DNA from: CAIWHR01 sp963726775
Lineage (GTDB): Bacteria; Pseudomonadota; Gammaproteobacteria; Burkholderiales; Casimicrobiaceae
Reading direction: 5' to 3'
NCBI GenBank assembly: GCA_963726775.1
Contig: CAVSDL010000001.1
Location: 1,240,001-1,304,000, forward strand
Length of the DNA: 64,000 bases
Translations under genes and position numbers: made by a program
Notes under the pieces: model-generated
The model's input: the letters and a program-made list of their open reading frames with translations, nothing else
What the model was told of the DNA's origin: nothing
Databases searched by the model: none
In this document: positions 26,899-35,833 of the stretch, one piece after another
Numbering within the stretch: position 1 is the stretch's first letter
Layout: every line of letters starts with the position of its first letter

Positions 26899-28143
26899 CT
26901 ACGGCAGTCGATTTTCGTGCTCGAAAAGGTCCGCGACAGTCTCGCGCCGGCGGGCCAGATGCATTCTGTCGCCGTCGACAACGACCTCGCAGGCGCGTGG
27001 CCTGGAGTTGTAATTGGAGCTCATGACGAACCCGTAGGCACCGGCCGCGCGCACCGCGAGAAGATCGCCTTCCGCGAGCGCGAGGTCGCGGTCATGCGCC
27101 AGGAAATCGCCGCTCTCGCAGACCGGCCCGACGACCTGCCAGCGGCGGGGTGGATCTTCGCGGCGGCACACCGGAACGACGTCGTGCCATGCGTCGTACA
27201 AGGCCGGGCGGAGCAGATCGTTCATCGCCGCGTCAACGATCGCGAAGTCGCGCCCGGAGCCGGGCTTGAGGTACGCCACGCGAGTGACCAGCACGCCGGC
27301 TTCGCCTACCAGGCAGCGGCCGGGTTCGAATAGGAGACGATGTCCCCGCGCGCCACGTGCGCGCCGGACCGCAAGCGCGAATTCGCAGGGGTCGATCGGG
27401 TCCTCGTCGCGGTAACGGATGCCGAGCCCCCCCCCGAGGTCGACGTGCCGAAGCGCGATGCCGTCGGCCTCGATCCGGTCGACCAACCCGAAAATCTTTT
27501 CCGCCGTTTCGATGCAGACCGACAGGTCGGTAATCTGCGATCCGACGTGGCAATCGACGCCGTGCACGGCGACATGCGGCAACGCGGCGGCGTGGCGGTA
27601 GAGCGCCGGAGCGTCCCCGAAGGGGATGCCGAACTTGCTTTCCTTGAGGCCCGTGGAGATGTACGGATGCGTCCTTGGGTCGACGTCGGGATTGACGCGG
27701 AACGACACGGGCGCAACCTTTCCGGCGCGGCGGGCGACGTCGTTCAGGAGGTGGAGTTCCGCGGCGGACTCTACGTTGAAGCAAAGGATGCCTGCCGCAA
27801 GCCCGGCCTCCATTTCGGCGGCCGTCTTGCCGATGCCGGAAAATACGGTCTTGCCCGGGTCGCCACCGGCCGCGAGGACCCGGGCCAGTTCGCCGCCGGA
27901 GACGATGTCGAAGCCGCTGCCGATTCGGGCCAGCAGATTCAACACGGCGAGGTTCGAGTTTGCTTTCATTGCGTAGCAGACAAGGTGTGGCAGTCCCTCG
28001 AATGCGGTGTCGAACCTCCGGAATGCGCCTTCGAGCGCCGCGCGCGAATAGACGTAGCAGGGCGTGCCGAACCTCGCCGCGATGTCGGCGAGCGGAACGG
28101 CCTCCGCATGCAGCTCGCCGTTCACGTAAGCAAACGCGGTCAT
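26899..28143 (-). CDS. lysA: Diaminopimelate decarboxylase
   Basis: This 414-residue PLP enzyme makes L-lysine from meso-diaminopimelate. The PLP lysine lies in CYAMKANSN (about residue 52). The glycine-rich phosphate site includes VDLGGGLGIRY, and the dimer-completed active site includes CESGD and YGFVMSSNYN. The length is normal. The ATG overlaps the stop of lptM (ATGA), so lptM and lysA form an operon, as in many beta- and gammaproteobacteria. Confidence 0.96.
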   Translation of the reverse strand: MTAFAYVNGELHAEAVPLADIAARFGTPCYVYSRAALEGAFRRFDTAFEGLPHLVCYAMKANSNLAVLNLLARIGSGFDIVSGGELARVLAAGGDPGKTVFSGIGKTAAEMEAGLAAGILCFNVESAAELHLLNDVARRAGKVAPVSFRVNPDVDPRTHPYISTGLKESKFGIPFGDAPALYRHAAALPHVAVHGVDCHVGSQITDLSVCIETAEKIFGLVDRIEADGIALRHVDLGGGLGIRYRDEDPIDPCEFALAVRRARGARGHRLLFEPGRCLVGEAGVLVTRVAYLKPGSGRDFAIVDAAMNDLLRPALYDAWHDVVPVCRREDPPRRWQVVGPVCESGDFLAHDRDLALAEGDLLAVRAAGAYGFVMSSNYNSRPRACEVVVDGDRMHLARRRETVADLFEHENRLP

Positions 28144-28370
28144 GGCTTGCGCTCGGGAGTCGGGGCGTCGGGGACCGGCGGCGCCACCGGGGCTGCCTGC
28201 GGCGTCGACGGAGTGGTACCGGGAGCCGACACGGCAGGCGCCGCCGCGGGCTTCAGGGGCCCCTTGATGCCGCACGCGCCGAGCACGCCGGCGGCAAGGG
28301 CGATTGACAGCGCGGCGGCAAGGGTGGCCCGCGCAACGGCGCCGAGATAGGCGGCAAAATCACGTAACAT
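28140..28370 (-). CDS. lptM: LPS-assembly lipoprotein LptM (YifL-like)
   Basis: This 76-residue lipoprotein has the characteristic LGAC lipobox followed by GIKGPL, the hallmark of LptM, which assists maturation of the LptD/LptE LPS translocon. The mature tail is Pro/Ala-rich. The ATG at 28370 has AGGA nine bases upstream; a TTG at 28388 is an unlikely alternative. It lies directly before lysA and divergent from cyaY, the conserved arrangement. Confidence 0.87.
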   Translation of the reverse strand: MLRDFAAYLGAVARATLAAALSIALAAGVLGACGIKGPLKPAAAPAVSAPGTTPSTPQAAPVAPPVPDAPTPERKP

Positions 28371-28480
28371 CAAATGGGATCCTAACAAGGAATGTCGGGC
28401 CCGGCCACGTTTTTCCGGATGCTCGGATCCGCACTGCGCCGACGCCGGGAATGTGCCCTGAACACTGGATGGCCACGATC

Positions 28481-28828
28481 ATGATCACCGAAACCGCCTT
28501 CATCGCCGCCGCCGACCGGACGCTCGCCACGATCGGCGAGGCACTCGATGCCGCGCTGGTGTCTTCGGACGCGGATCTGGATTGGAATTTGATCGACGGC
28601 ATCCTGGAGATCGAATGCGCGGACGGCAGCAAGCTCGTCGTCAACCGCCACGTACCGAACCGCGAGATCTGGGTGGCGGCACGCACCGGCGGGTTCCATT
28701 TTCAGCCTCGCGACGGCGCATGGCGCGATTCGCGTTCGGGTGACGAGCTGGCGGCGGCGCTCGGCGCGCTGCTGCGCACCCAGGCCGGCCTGGCGGTGCC
28801 GATGCCGCCGCTGGCGGCGCCCGCGTGA
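28481..28828 (+). CDS. cyaY: Iron donor protein CyaY (bacterial frataxin)
   Basis: This 115-residue frataxin homologue binds iron and modulates Fe-S cluster assembly. The N-terminal helix is acidic (ALDAALVSSDADLDW), and the central strands include GILEIECADGSKLVVNRH and EIWVAARTGGFHF, as in CyaY. The C-terminal helix ends with an Ala/Pro tail. An ATG at 28469 would add four residues; I prefer 28481 because it matches the family start. It is divergent from lptM-lysA, its usual neighbours. Confidence 0.92.
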   Translation: MITETAFIAAADRTLATIGEALDAALVSSDADLDWNLIDGILEIECADGSKLVVNRHVPNREIWVAARTGGFHFQPRDGAWRDSRSGDELAAALGALLRTQAGLAVPMPPLAAPA

Positions 28829-28847
28829 AAGCAAGTGGGAGGGGCGC

Positions 28848-29627
28848 CTAAGCCTCCAGCAGTGCCGTCCATTCGTGCAGCGCCCGTCGCGCCGCCGCAT
28901 GGCCGGGGAACAGCGTTTCGACAAGCGCCCAGAATCGCGGCGAGTGATTGAGTTCGACGAGGTGCGCGACCTCGTGCGCGATGACGTATTGCGCGAGGGC
29001 GGTCGGCAGGTGGACGAGCCGCCAGCTCAGGCGAATCTCGCCCTTCCGATTGCAGCTGCCCCACTCGCTGCGCGCATTGGAAAGCCGCACCGGCGGCGAG
29101 ACCGCGGTGACCTGCGCCGCGATGTGGGCGACGCGGGGCGCCAGCAGGCGCCACGCCTCTTCTTTCAGCCATTGGACAACGTACCCGCCGACCAATCGTT
29201 CATCGTGCGGGGTAGGATGAAGCACGGTCAGGTTCAGTAGGTCCGCCGCGATTTCCTTCCTGCGTCCCGGGTAGACGGCGAGCGCCAGCTCGCGGCCCTC
29301 GTAGAGGATCGGCGCGCCGCTCTTCCACTCGCTCGGCAGCACGTCGCGGCGACGGGCGCGCCATTCGGCGAGCCTGCGCAGGATCCACGCGGCATGCTGC
29401 TGCAGCGTGGTTTCGATTTCGCGAACGGTTACCCAGCGCGACGCGCGCACCGTGAGGCCGGAAAGTCCGATGTGCATGCCGATCGAGCGCCGTTTCACCC
29501 GGACCAATCGGTAGTCGACATCCTCACCGGCCAGGGCAATGCGGCGTGCCTGTCCGTCGCCGTTCGGACCGCGCCCTCCTCCTCGGTCTTCGGGTCGGAG
29601 ACAGGCGCGTGTCGGCCGCGCGCGCAC
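28848..29627 (-). CDS. YgjP-like metal-dependent hydrolase (M48/SprT-type); start uncertain
   Basis: This is a zincin of the YgjP/DUF45 family. The zinc motif HEVAHLVELNH lies near the C-terminus, preceded by the family signature SEWGSCNRKGEIRLSWRLVH. Family-like sequence begins near 29552 (QARRIALAGEDVDYRL), but no ATG, GTG or TTG lies at that point. The nearest upstream in-frame start is a GTG at 29627, inside a tandem repeat, so the N-terminus is either low-complexity or wrongly read. Several members act on RNA or protein, but the substrate is unknown. The gene follows plsC on the same strand. Confidence 0.8.
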   Translation of the reverse strand: MRARPTRACLRPEDRGGGRGPNGDGQARRIALAGEDVDYRLVRVKRRSIGMHIGLSGLTVRASRWVTVREIETTLQQHAAWILRRLAEWRARRRDVLPSEWKSGAPILYEGRELALAVYPGRRKEIAADLLNLTVLHPTPHDERLVGGYVVQWLKEEAWRLLAPRVAHIAAQVTAVSPPVRLSNARSEWGSCNRKGEIRLSWRLVHLPTALAQYVIAHEVAHLVELNHSPRFWALVETLFPGHAAARRALHEWTALLEA

Positions 29628-29776
29628 GCTCGGAGACGCGCCCTGCGGGCCTGGGCTCTCGCCCTCCTCGCCTACGCGCCCTCCTTCCCGGTCTTCGGGT
29701 CGGAGATCGGCGCGTGTCGGCCGCGCGCGCACGCTCGGAGACGCGCCCTGCGGGCCTGGGCTCTCGCCCTCCTCGC
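29571..29776. repeat. 105-base-period tandem direct repeat
   Basis: Two copies of about 101 bases (29571-29671 and 29676-29776) differ at only a few positions. The period of 105 is a multiple of three, so the leftward frame stays open through both copies. Each begins GCGCCCTCCT and contains CGGTCTTCGGGTCGGAGA. It fills the gap between plsC and the YgjP-like gene and obscures that gene's start. Confidence 0.85.
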
Positions 29777-29815
29777 GCAGACGTCCCGCGCGCCTACCCC
29801 GGTCGCCTGGACGCT

Positions 29816-30541
29816 TCAATGGGGCACGCCGAGACGCGCAACTTCGTTCTCGATCCATGCCTCGACTTCGTTCGCCAGCGCCTGCGGGTCCTTGCCATCG
29901 GGAGCGATCGGCTGGCCAAACGAGATCGTCACGATTCCCGGGCGCTTGCCGAAGATGCCCTTCGGCCAGATCCAGCCGGCGTTGTGCGCAACCGGCACGA
30001 TCGGCACGCCGAGCTCTCTCGCGAGACGCGCGCCACCCGTCTTGTACTTGGCGCGCGTGCCCGCCTTGATCCGCGTGCCCTCGGGATAGACGACGATCCA
30101 GAAGCCCTGTGCGAATCGCTCGCGGCCCTGCGTGGCGATCTGATGCATTGCATCCATGCCGGCCTTGCGGTCGATCGTGATCGGCGACGAAAGTGCGAAG
30201 CCCCAGCCGAAGAACGGGATCGACAGGAGCTCTTTCTTCGCCACGTAGGCCAGCGGCGGGAAGAAAATCGTGAGCGCGAGGGTTTCCCAAGTGGAACTGT
30301 GCTTCGACATGACGATGTGCGGAGCGAGCGGCACGCCCGACGGAATGTTGTCGATGCCAATGGCGCGGTATCGTATCCCGCAGATCCAGCGCGCGCCCCA
30401 AAGGTTGACTTGGCACCACGAGGCGGCGATCTTGAACATCGGCACACGCGGAATCCAGAACAGCAGCAGCATCACTGCGGCATACAATGGCGTGACGATC
30501 GCCTGGAACAGCAGGAACAGCAGCGCGCGCGCGGTGGACAT
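29816..30541 (-). CDS. plsC: 1-acyl-sn-glycerol-3-phosphate acyltransferase
   Basis: This 241-residue membrane-associated enzyme adds the second acyl chain during phosphatidic acid synthesis. A hydrophobic N-terminal helix (about residues 7-28) anchors it. The catalytic motif reads KHSSTWE, a variant of NHxSxxD in which Glu replaces Asp, as is common in this subgroup. The later EGTR motif is present as YPEGTRIKAG. It lies between gmhB and the YgjP-like gene, an order typical of betaproteobacteria. The gap to gmhB is six bases. Confidence 0.93.
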   Translation of the reverse strand: MSTARALLFLLFQAIVTPLYAAVMLLLFWIPRVPMFKIAASWCQVNLWGARWICGIRYRAIGIDNIPSGVPLAPHIVMSKHSSTWETLALTIFFPPLAYVAKKELLSIPFFGWGFALSSPITIDRKAGMDAMHQIATQGRERFAQGFWIVVYPEGTRIKAGTRAKYKTGGARLARELGVPIVPVAHNAGWIWPKGIFGKRPGIVTISFGQPIAPDGKDPQALANEVEAWIENEVARLGVPH

Positions 30542-30547
30542 CGGACC

Positions 30548-31129
30548 CTAGTCGCCGGCGAGCAGCGCCGACGCCGCAAATGCGAGGTCCGGGAAGATAA
30601 CCGTGTTTTTCGGGAAATTGCCTGCCCGCAGCGTCCTTTCTCCCTTGCCGGTCAATACCAGCATCGGCTGCGCGCCGACGGAATCGGCCGCCTGCAGGTC
30701 CCGGCCCGAATCGCCGACGCAGGGCACGGCGGTCATCTCGACGCCGAAGCGCACGCCGATTTCCTTCAACATGCCGGGTTTGGGCTTTCGGCATTCGCAA
30801 TCCGAATCGGCGGTATGTGGGCAGTAGAAAAGCGCATCGACGCGCCCGCCGACCAGCCCCAGCGCCTTGTGCATCTTTTCGTGGATCGCGTTCAGCGTCG
30901 CCATGTCGAACAGCCCGCGCCCGATCCCTGACTGGTTGGTGGCGACGACGACGCGAAAACCCGCGTGATTCAGCCGTGCAATCGCCTCCAGACTGCCCGG
31001 TATCGGCCGCCATTCATCCGGCGATTTGATGAACTGGTCGCTGTCACGGTTGATGACACCGTCGCGGTCGAGCACGATCAGCTTGACGGCCCGGGTGGTC
31101 GCGACCGCTTCGGAGGCCAGTTGGACCAT
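30548..31129 (-). CDS. gmhB: D-glycero-beta-D-manno-heptose 1,7-bisphosphate 7-phosphatase
   Basis: This 193-residue HAD-family phosphatase acts in ADP-heptose synthesis for the LPS inner core. The nucleophile motif is LDRDGVIN (about residues 21-28), motif II is ATNQSG, and the zinc-binding loop CPHTADSDCEC is intact, as is KPKPGM after it. The ATG at 31129 follows the glyS stop by two bases. The usual order glyQ-glyS-gmhB-plsC is kept. An extended frame to 31321 overlaps glyS and is not coding. Confidence 0.95.
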   Translation of the reverse strand: MVQLASEAVATTRAVKLIVLDRDGVINRDSDQFIKSPDEWRPIPGSLEAIARLNHAGFRVVVATNQSGIGRGLFDMATLNAIHEKMHKALGLVGGRVDALFYCPHTADSDCECRKPKPGMLKEIGVRFGVEMTAVPCVGDSGRDLQAADSVGAQPMLVLTGKGERTLRAGNFPKNTVIFPDLAFAASALLAGD

Positions 31130-31131
31130 TG

Positions 31132-33234
31132 CTAGGTCGCCAGCTTCGAAATGTCCGCGACGCGGTTCATCGTATCCGCAACGCCGCGCAATAGCGCGAG
31201 CCGGTTGGCGCGGATGGCCGGGTCGTCGGCCATGACCATCACGTCGTCGAAGAAGCGGTCCACGGCCGGTTTGACGGTTGCCAGCGCGAGCAGGGCGCCG
31301 GCGAAATCGCCGCGCGCGCAATCGTCGACGACGACCGGCTCGAGCTTCTGGAACGCGAGCCAGAGGTCGCGCTCGGCGCCGTCGGCCAACCGCGCGCGAT
31401 CGACGGCGGGCGCGGCTTCGCCGTCCGCTTTGCGCAGGATATTGACGATCCGCTTGTTCGCCGCGGAGAGGGCCCCAGACTCGGGAAGCGCTTCGAAGGC
31501 CTGCACGGCAGCCAGCCGGGCAGGGACCCGATGGATCTCGGCTGGCCGCGAATCGACGACCGCGGCGATCTGGTTGGCCGTGTATCCGAGGTCGCGAAGA
31601 TACCCGCGCAATCGCTCGTACATGAAGGTTTCGAGGTCCGCAGGCGTATCCAGCACGGCGGGAACGGCGTCGAATGCCTTGAAGGCAAGTCGCGTGAGCA
31701 CCTGCAGTTGTAGAGGGAGCCCTTTTTCGATCAGGATGCGAATCGCGCCGAGCGCGGCGCGCCGCAGCCCGAACGGATCCTTGTCGCCGGTCGGCAGCTG
31801 GCCGATGCCGAACATGCCCGCGAGCGCTTCGAGCTTGTCGGCGAGCGCGACGGCCTGCGCGACGCCGTGCTCGGGCAATGCGTCGCCGGCGAAGCGGGGC
31901 CAGTAGTGCTGCGCGATCGCGTCCGCCACCGCGGGCGGTTCGCCATCGTGTTGCGCGTAGTAGCGCCCCATCAGGCCCTGAAGTTCGGGGAATTCGCCCA
32001 CCATGTCGGTGACGAGATCGGCTTTGGAGAGCAGCGCCGCGCGATCGACCTCGCGCGGGTCCGCGCCCAGCATGGGAGCAACGGCCGCAGCGATCTTGCG
32101 CAGCCGGTCCACCCGGTCAGCCAGAGTGCCGAGCTTGTTGTGGAAAACGATGCCGCGCAGCCGGTCGACGCGGCTTGCCAGAGGCGCTTTCCGATCCTGA
32201 TCGAAGAAGAATCGCGCATCGGCGAGCCGGGCCCGCAGCACGCGCTCGTTGCCGCGGACAATGGCGTCCGGATCGCGCGTTTCGAGATTGCTGACGAGCA
32301 GAAAGCGGTGCTGCAGCCGCCCGTCCTTGTCGGCCAGAGCGAAGTATTTCTGGTTTTGCTGCATGGTCAGGACCAGGCACTCCTGCGGCACATGAAGGAA
32401 CGCAACGTCGAAAGTGCCCGCGTACACCGCCGGCCACTCGACCAGGGCGGTCACCTCATCCAGCAGCGGGTCGGGCATGATCACCGTTGCGCCCTCGTCC
32501 GCCCGGGCGAGCGCCGCGACGATCAGCGCACGTCGTTCGGCGAAGCTCGCGATAACCTTGCCCTCCGCACGGAGGGTCTCCTCGTAGGCGTCGGCAGTGA
32601 CGACGTCGAGGGCATGGCGGCCGAGAAAGCGATGGCCGCCTGTGGTGCGGCCTGCCGTGAGACCCAGCGCGTGAATCGGCACGATGTCGGTGCCGTGCAA
32701 TGCCAGCAGCCGATGCGCGGGTCGGACGAACGTGACCGCGTTGTAGTACCCGCCGGCAGGCGACGCATAGCTCATCGCCTTGGGGATTGGCAGCCGCCCG
32801 ATCGTGTCTTCGAACGCTGCTTGCAATCCGTTTCGAAGCGGGCTGCCCCTGGCGATGTCCGAGTAATAGAGTGCCTCGACCTTGCCATCGCTCGCGCGTT
32901 CGAGCGTCCCGGGGTCGATGTGCGACAGCTGCCTCGCCTTGAGTTTTCCGACGAGCGCCGGAGTCGGCGCCCCGTGGGCATCGAACGCCACGCTCACGGG
33001 AAGCAGCTTCTCCTTGAACGGTTTGTCGGGCGAGGTTGCGCGCACGTGCGAGACCGTGACGGCCAGCCGCCGCGGTGTGCAAAACGGCGTGGCGACGCTT
33101 TCGGGCGTCAGAAAATCACGCGACCGCAGGCCGCCGACGATCCCCGCTGCAAAGGCGTCACCCAGGCGCGTCAGCGCCTTGGGCGGCAGCTCTTCGGTGA
33201 CGAGTTCGACGACCAGAGTAGCGTGGGCCGTCAT
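31132..33234 (-). CDS. glyS: Glycine-tRNA ligase beta subunit
   Basis: This 700-residue beta subunit of the bacterial heterotetrameric glycyl-tRNA synthetase binds tRNA and supports aminoacylation by the alpha subunit. Family features are the N-terminal LVVELVTEELPPKAL, the central HD-like region and the C-terminal anticodon-binding helical domain ending with NRLALL. The length is standard. It starts one base after the glyQ stop codon on the same strand. Confidence 0.97.
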   Translation of the reverse strand: MTAHATLVVELVTEELPPKALTRLGDAFAAGIVGGLRSRDFLTPESVATPFCTPRRLAVTVSHVRATSPDKPFKEKLLPVSVAFDAHGAPTPALVGKLKARQLSHIDPGTLERASDGKVEALYYSDIARGSPLRNGLQAAFEDTIGRLPIPKAMSYASPAGGYYNAVTFVRPAHRLLALHGTDIVPIHALGLTAGRTTGGHRFLGRHALDVVTADAYEETLRAEGKVIASFAERRALIVAALARADEGATVIMPDPLLDEVTALVEWPAVYAGTFDVAFLHVPQECLVLTMQQNQKYFALADKDGRLQHRFLLVSNLETRDPDAIVRGNERVLRARLADARFFFDQDRKAPLASRVDRLRGIVFHNKLGTLADRVDRLRKIAAAVAPMLGADPREVDRAALLSKADLVTDMVGEFPELQGLMGRYYAQHDGEPPAVADAIAQHYWPRFAGDALPEHGVAQAVALADKLEALAGMFGIGQLPTGDKDPFGLRRAALGAIRILIEKGLPLQLQVLTRLAFKAFDAVPAVLDTPADLETFMYERLRGYLRDLGYTANQIAAVVDSRPAEIHRVPARLAAVQAFEALPESGALSAANKRIVNILRKADGEAAPAVDRARLADGAERDLWLAFQKLEPVVVDDCARGDFAGALLALATVKPAVDRFFDDVMVMADDPAIRANRLALLRGVADTMNRVADISKLAT

Positions 33235-33235
33235 G

Positions 33236-34153
33236 TCACGCCGCTTTCGGCCGAAACTCGGCCGGCAGCATCGGAAATCCCAGCGCCTCGCGCGAGTCGT
33301 AGTACGCCTGCGCGACCAGCCGCGATAACGTCCGGATGCGTCCGATGTACGCGGCGCGCTCGGTCACCGAAATTGCCCCGCGTGCGTCCAGCAGGTTGAA
33401 CGTATGCGCTGCCTTGAGGATCATCTCGTAGCCGGGCAAGGCGAGCTTCGCCGCGAGCAGGCGCTTCGCATCCGCCTCGAAGAACGAAAACAGCTCGAAG
33501 AGCTTCGGGGCATTCGAATGCTCGAAGTTGTACGCGGATTGCTCGACTTCGTTCTGATGGTAGACGTCGCGGTAGGTAAGCGGTCGCTTCACGCCGCCTT
33601 CCGTCCATTCGGTCCAGATGAGATCGAACACGTTCTCCTTGCCTTGGAGATACATCGCGAGCCGCTCGAGACCGTAGGTGATCTCGCCCGTGATCGGGTT
33701 GCAGTCGAGGCCGCCGACCTGCTGGAAGTACGTGAACTGCGTCACCTCCATTCCGTTCAGCCACACTTCCCAGCCCAGCCCCCAGGCGCCCAGCGTGGGG
33801 TTCTCCCAGTCGTCCTCGACGAAACGGACGTCGTTCTTCGTGAGATCGAAACCCAGCGCCACGAGCGAATCGAGATAGAGGTCGAGAATATTCGCCGGAG
33901 AAGGTTTGAGCACGACCTGATACTGGTAGTAATGCTGCATGCGGTTCGGATTCTCGCCGTAACGGCCGTCCTTCGGCCGGCGCGACGGCTGCACGTAAGC
34001 CGCACGCCACGGTTCGGGACCCAGCGCGCGCAGGAACGTCGCCGTGTGCGACGTGCCGGCGCCGACCTCCATGTCGTAGGGCTGCAGCAGTGCGCAGCCC
34101 TGGCGGTCCCAGTAGTCCTGCAGCGTGAGAATGATTTGCTGGAAGGTTTGCAT
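33236..34153 (-). CDS. glyQ: Glycine-tRNA ligase alpha subunit
   Basis: This 305-residue catalytic subunit attaches glycine to tRNA-Gly. It begins MQTFQQIILTLQDYWDRQGC, the invariant family N-terminus, and includes QPYDMEVGAGTSHTATFLRA and YRDVYHQNEVEQSAYNFE. The subunit heads the glyQ-glyS-gmhB-plsC operon. About 115 bases separate it from lnt upstream, so a promoter probably lies there. Confidence 0.97.
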   Translation of the reverse strand: MQTFQQIILTLQDYWDRQGCALLQPYDMEVGAGTSHTATFLRALGPEPWRAAYVQPSRRPKDGRYGENPNRMQHYYQYQVVLKPSPANILDLYLDSLVALGFDLTKNDVRFVEDDWENPTLGAWGLGWEVWLNGMEVTQFTYFQQVGGLDCNPITGEITYGLERLAMYLQGKENVFDLIWTEWTEGGVKRPLTYRDVYHQNEVEQSAYNFEHSNAPKLFELFSFFEADAKRLLAAKLALPGYEMILKAAHTFNLLDARGAISVTERAAYIGRIRTLSRLVAQAYYDSREALGFPMLPAEFRPKAA

Positions 34154-34269
34154 TGGGGCGGGCCGTGGCCGCAGCCTGACGCCGGCGGAAGGCGTATTTT
34201 ACCGGCTCCGCTCCGCCGATGGCGAAGATCGCGCGCGGAATTGCAGGCGGAGTCGATCGAAGCGGCGTG

Positions 34270-35793
34270 CTACGTGGGTCGACGGGCGGCGAAGAACGCC
34301 ACGACCAGCAACGTGAGCGCGAGCGCCACCGGCAGTGCATCTCCTAATCGCACATAGGGCGTCACGCCCTGCCTGCCCGACACCTCGACCTCGAGGATGC
34401 CGCGCGTGAACCACGGCAGGCGCGCGATCTCCCGTCCGTCGTGCCCGATCGCCGACGTGATACCGGTGTTCGTCGCGCGCAGCAGCGGGCGCCCCGCTTC
34501 GAGCGCGCGCATCGCCGCGATCTGGTTGTGCTGTTCGGCGGCCAGCGAATGCCCGTACCAGGCGTCGTTGGTGACGTTGACCAGCAGCGTCGCGGCACTC
34601 GCCTGCGAACGGATGTCGGCGCCGAATGCATCCTCGTAGCAGATATTGACCGCCACCTTCTGGCCGGCGACGGAGAGCGGCGGCTGGTCGAACGCGCCGG
34701 AGGTCTGGCTCGCGATCGGAATCGAAAGCACCGACCGGATGAACCAGCCGACGACGGCTTCGAGCGGTATCGTTTCGCCGAAAGGCACGAGATGCCGCTT
34801 GCGATAGAGTTGCGTATCGGCGGTGCCGAGGCTCACGACGCTGTTGTAGTAGCGCGGGCCTTCGTGACCCGGGAGTGGCGCTTCGACCGTAAACAGGCCG
34901 ACCAGGGCGTCGCCCTCGCGTGCAGCGGCGGTACGGAAAACGTGCCGAAGCACTCGTTCCGGCACTTCGTCGGCGAAGGTGGGGAACGCACTCTCCGGCA
35001 GCACGACGAGCCGCCCGCGGCTCTGCGTGACGAGGCCGGCGTACAGGTCGAACGTCGTCTCCAGGAAATCCGCATTGAACTTCAGGTCCTGCGTGACGTT
35101 GCCCTGTACCAGCGATACGGTGACCGGCGCCCCCAAAGGTGAAGTCCAGTCGACGCGACCGAGCGCCGCGCCCCCGGCGCCTATCGCGACCATCACCGCC
35201 AGGAGCGCGAGTCCCCGTCGTGTCGCCGCGACCGCGAAGGCGTCGATGGCCAGCGCGAGCGCCGCGGCACAAAGTGCGGTCGCGAGGGTGACCATGAATG
35301 CGCCGCCGACGGGGGCATAGCCGGCGAGGGGGCTCCCCGGACTCTGGCTGTAGCCGAGTGAAAGCCAGGGGAAGCCCGTGAAGACCCAGCTGCGCGCCCA
35401 TTCGGTCACCGTCCACGCTGCGGCGACGGCCACGGCACGCGGCCACGCGCGGGGCGCGGTCCATCGCGCGGCAAGCCAGCCGGCGAGCGCCGCAAAAAAA
35501 GCGAGGTAAGCGCAAAGGCCCACGGTGGCAATTCCTGCCACCCACAGCGACATGCCGCCGAACGTATTGAGCGCGACGTAGACCCACGACGCGCCGGCGC
35601 CGAAAAGTGTGAGTCCGAACGCGAAGCCTAGTGTGGCCGCTGCACGGGGTGTCGCCGCCTCCTGCAGCAGCAGGATGAGCAACGCCATGGTGACGATTGG
35701 GATCGGCGTGGCGCCGAAGGGCGCGAATCCGAAGACCGTCGCGGCGCCGGCCGCGAGCGCGGACAGGGCGGGCAGCCACGCGGCCCGCATCAT
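34270..35793 (-). CDS. lnt: Apolipoprotein N-acyltransferase
   Basis: This 507-residue inner-membrane enzyme adds the third acyl chain to lipoproteins. About seven N-terminal membrane helices (residues 1-200) precede a periplasmic nitrilase domain with the catalytic triad: Glu in LPESAFP, Lys in KRHLVPFGE and Cys in NICYEDAFG. A final membrane helix ends the protein. Two adjacent ATG codons exist at 35793 and 35790. It follows corC by 40 bases in the conserved phoH-ybeY-corC-lnt group. Confidence 0.95.
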   Translation of the reverse strand: MMRAAWLPALSALAAGAATVFGFAPFGATPIPIVTMALLILLLQEAATPRAAATLGFAFGLTLFGAGASWVYVALNTFGGMSLWVAGIATVGLCAYLAFFAALAGWLAARWTAPRAWPRAVAVAAAWTVTEWARSWVFTGFPWLSLGYSQSPGSPLAGYAPVGGAFMVTLATALCAAALALAIDAFAVAATRRGLALLAVMVAIGAGGAALGRVDWTSPLGAPVTVSLVQGNVTQDLKFNADFLETTFDLYAGLVTQSRGRLVVLPESAFPTFADEVPERVLRHVFRTAAAREGDALVGLFTVEAPLPGHEGPRYYNSVVSLGTADTQLYRKRHLVPFGETIPLEAVVGWFIRSVLSIPIASQTSGAFDQPPLSVAGQKVAVNICYEDAFGADIRSQASAATLLVNVTNDAWYGHSLAAEQHNQIAAMRALEAGRPLLRATNTGITSAIGHDGREIARLPWFTRGILEVEVSGRQGVTPYVRLGDALPVALALTLLVVAFFAARRPT

Positions 35794-35833
35794 CGCGCCC
35801 GATCGAGTCGGCGCAATACGCGGAGCCCGGGGT

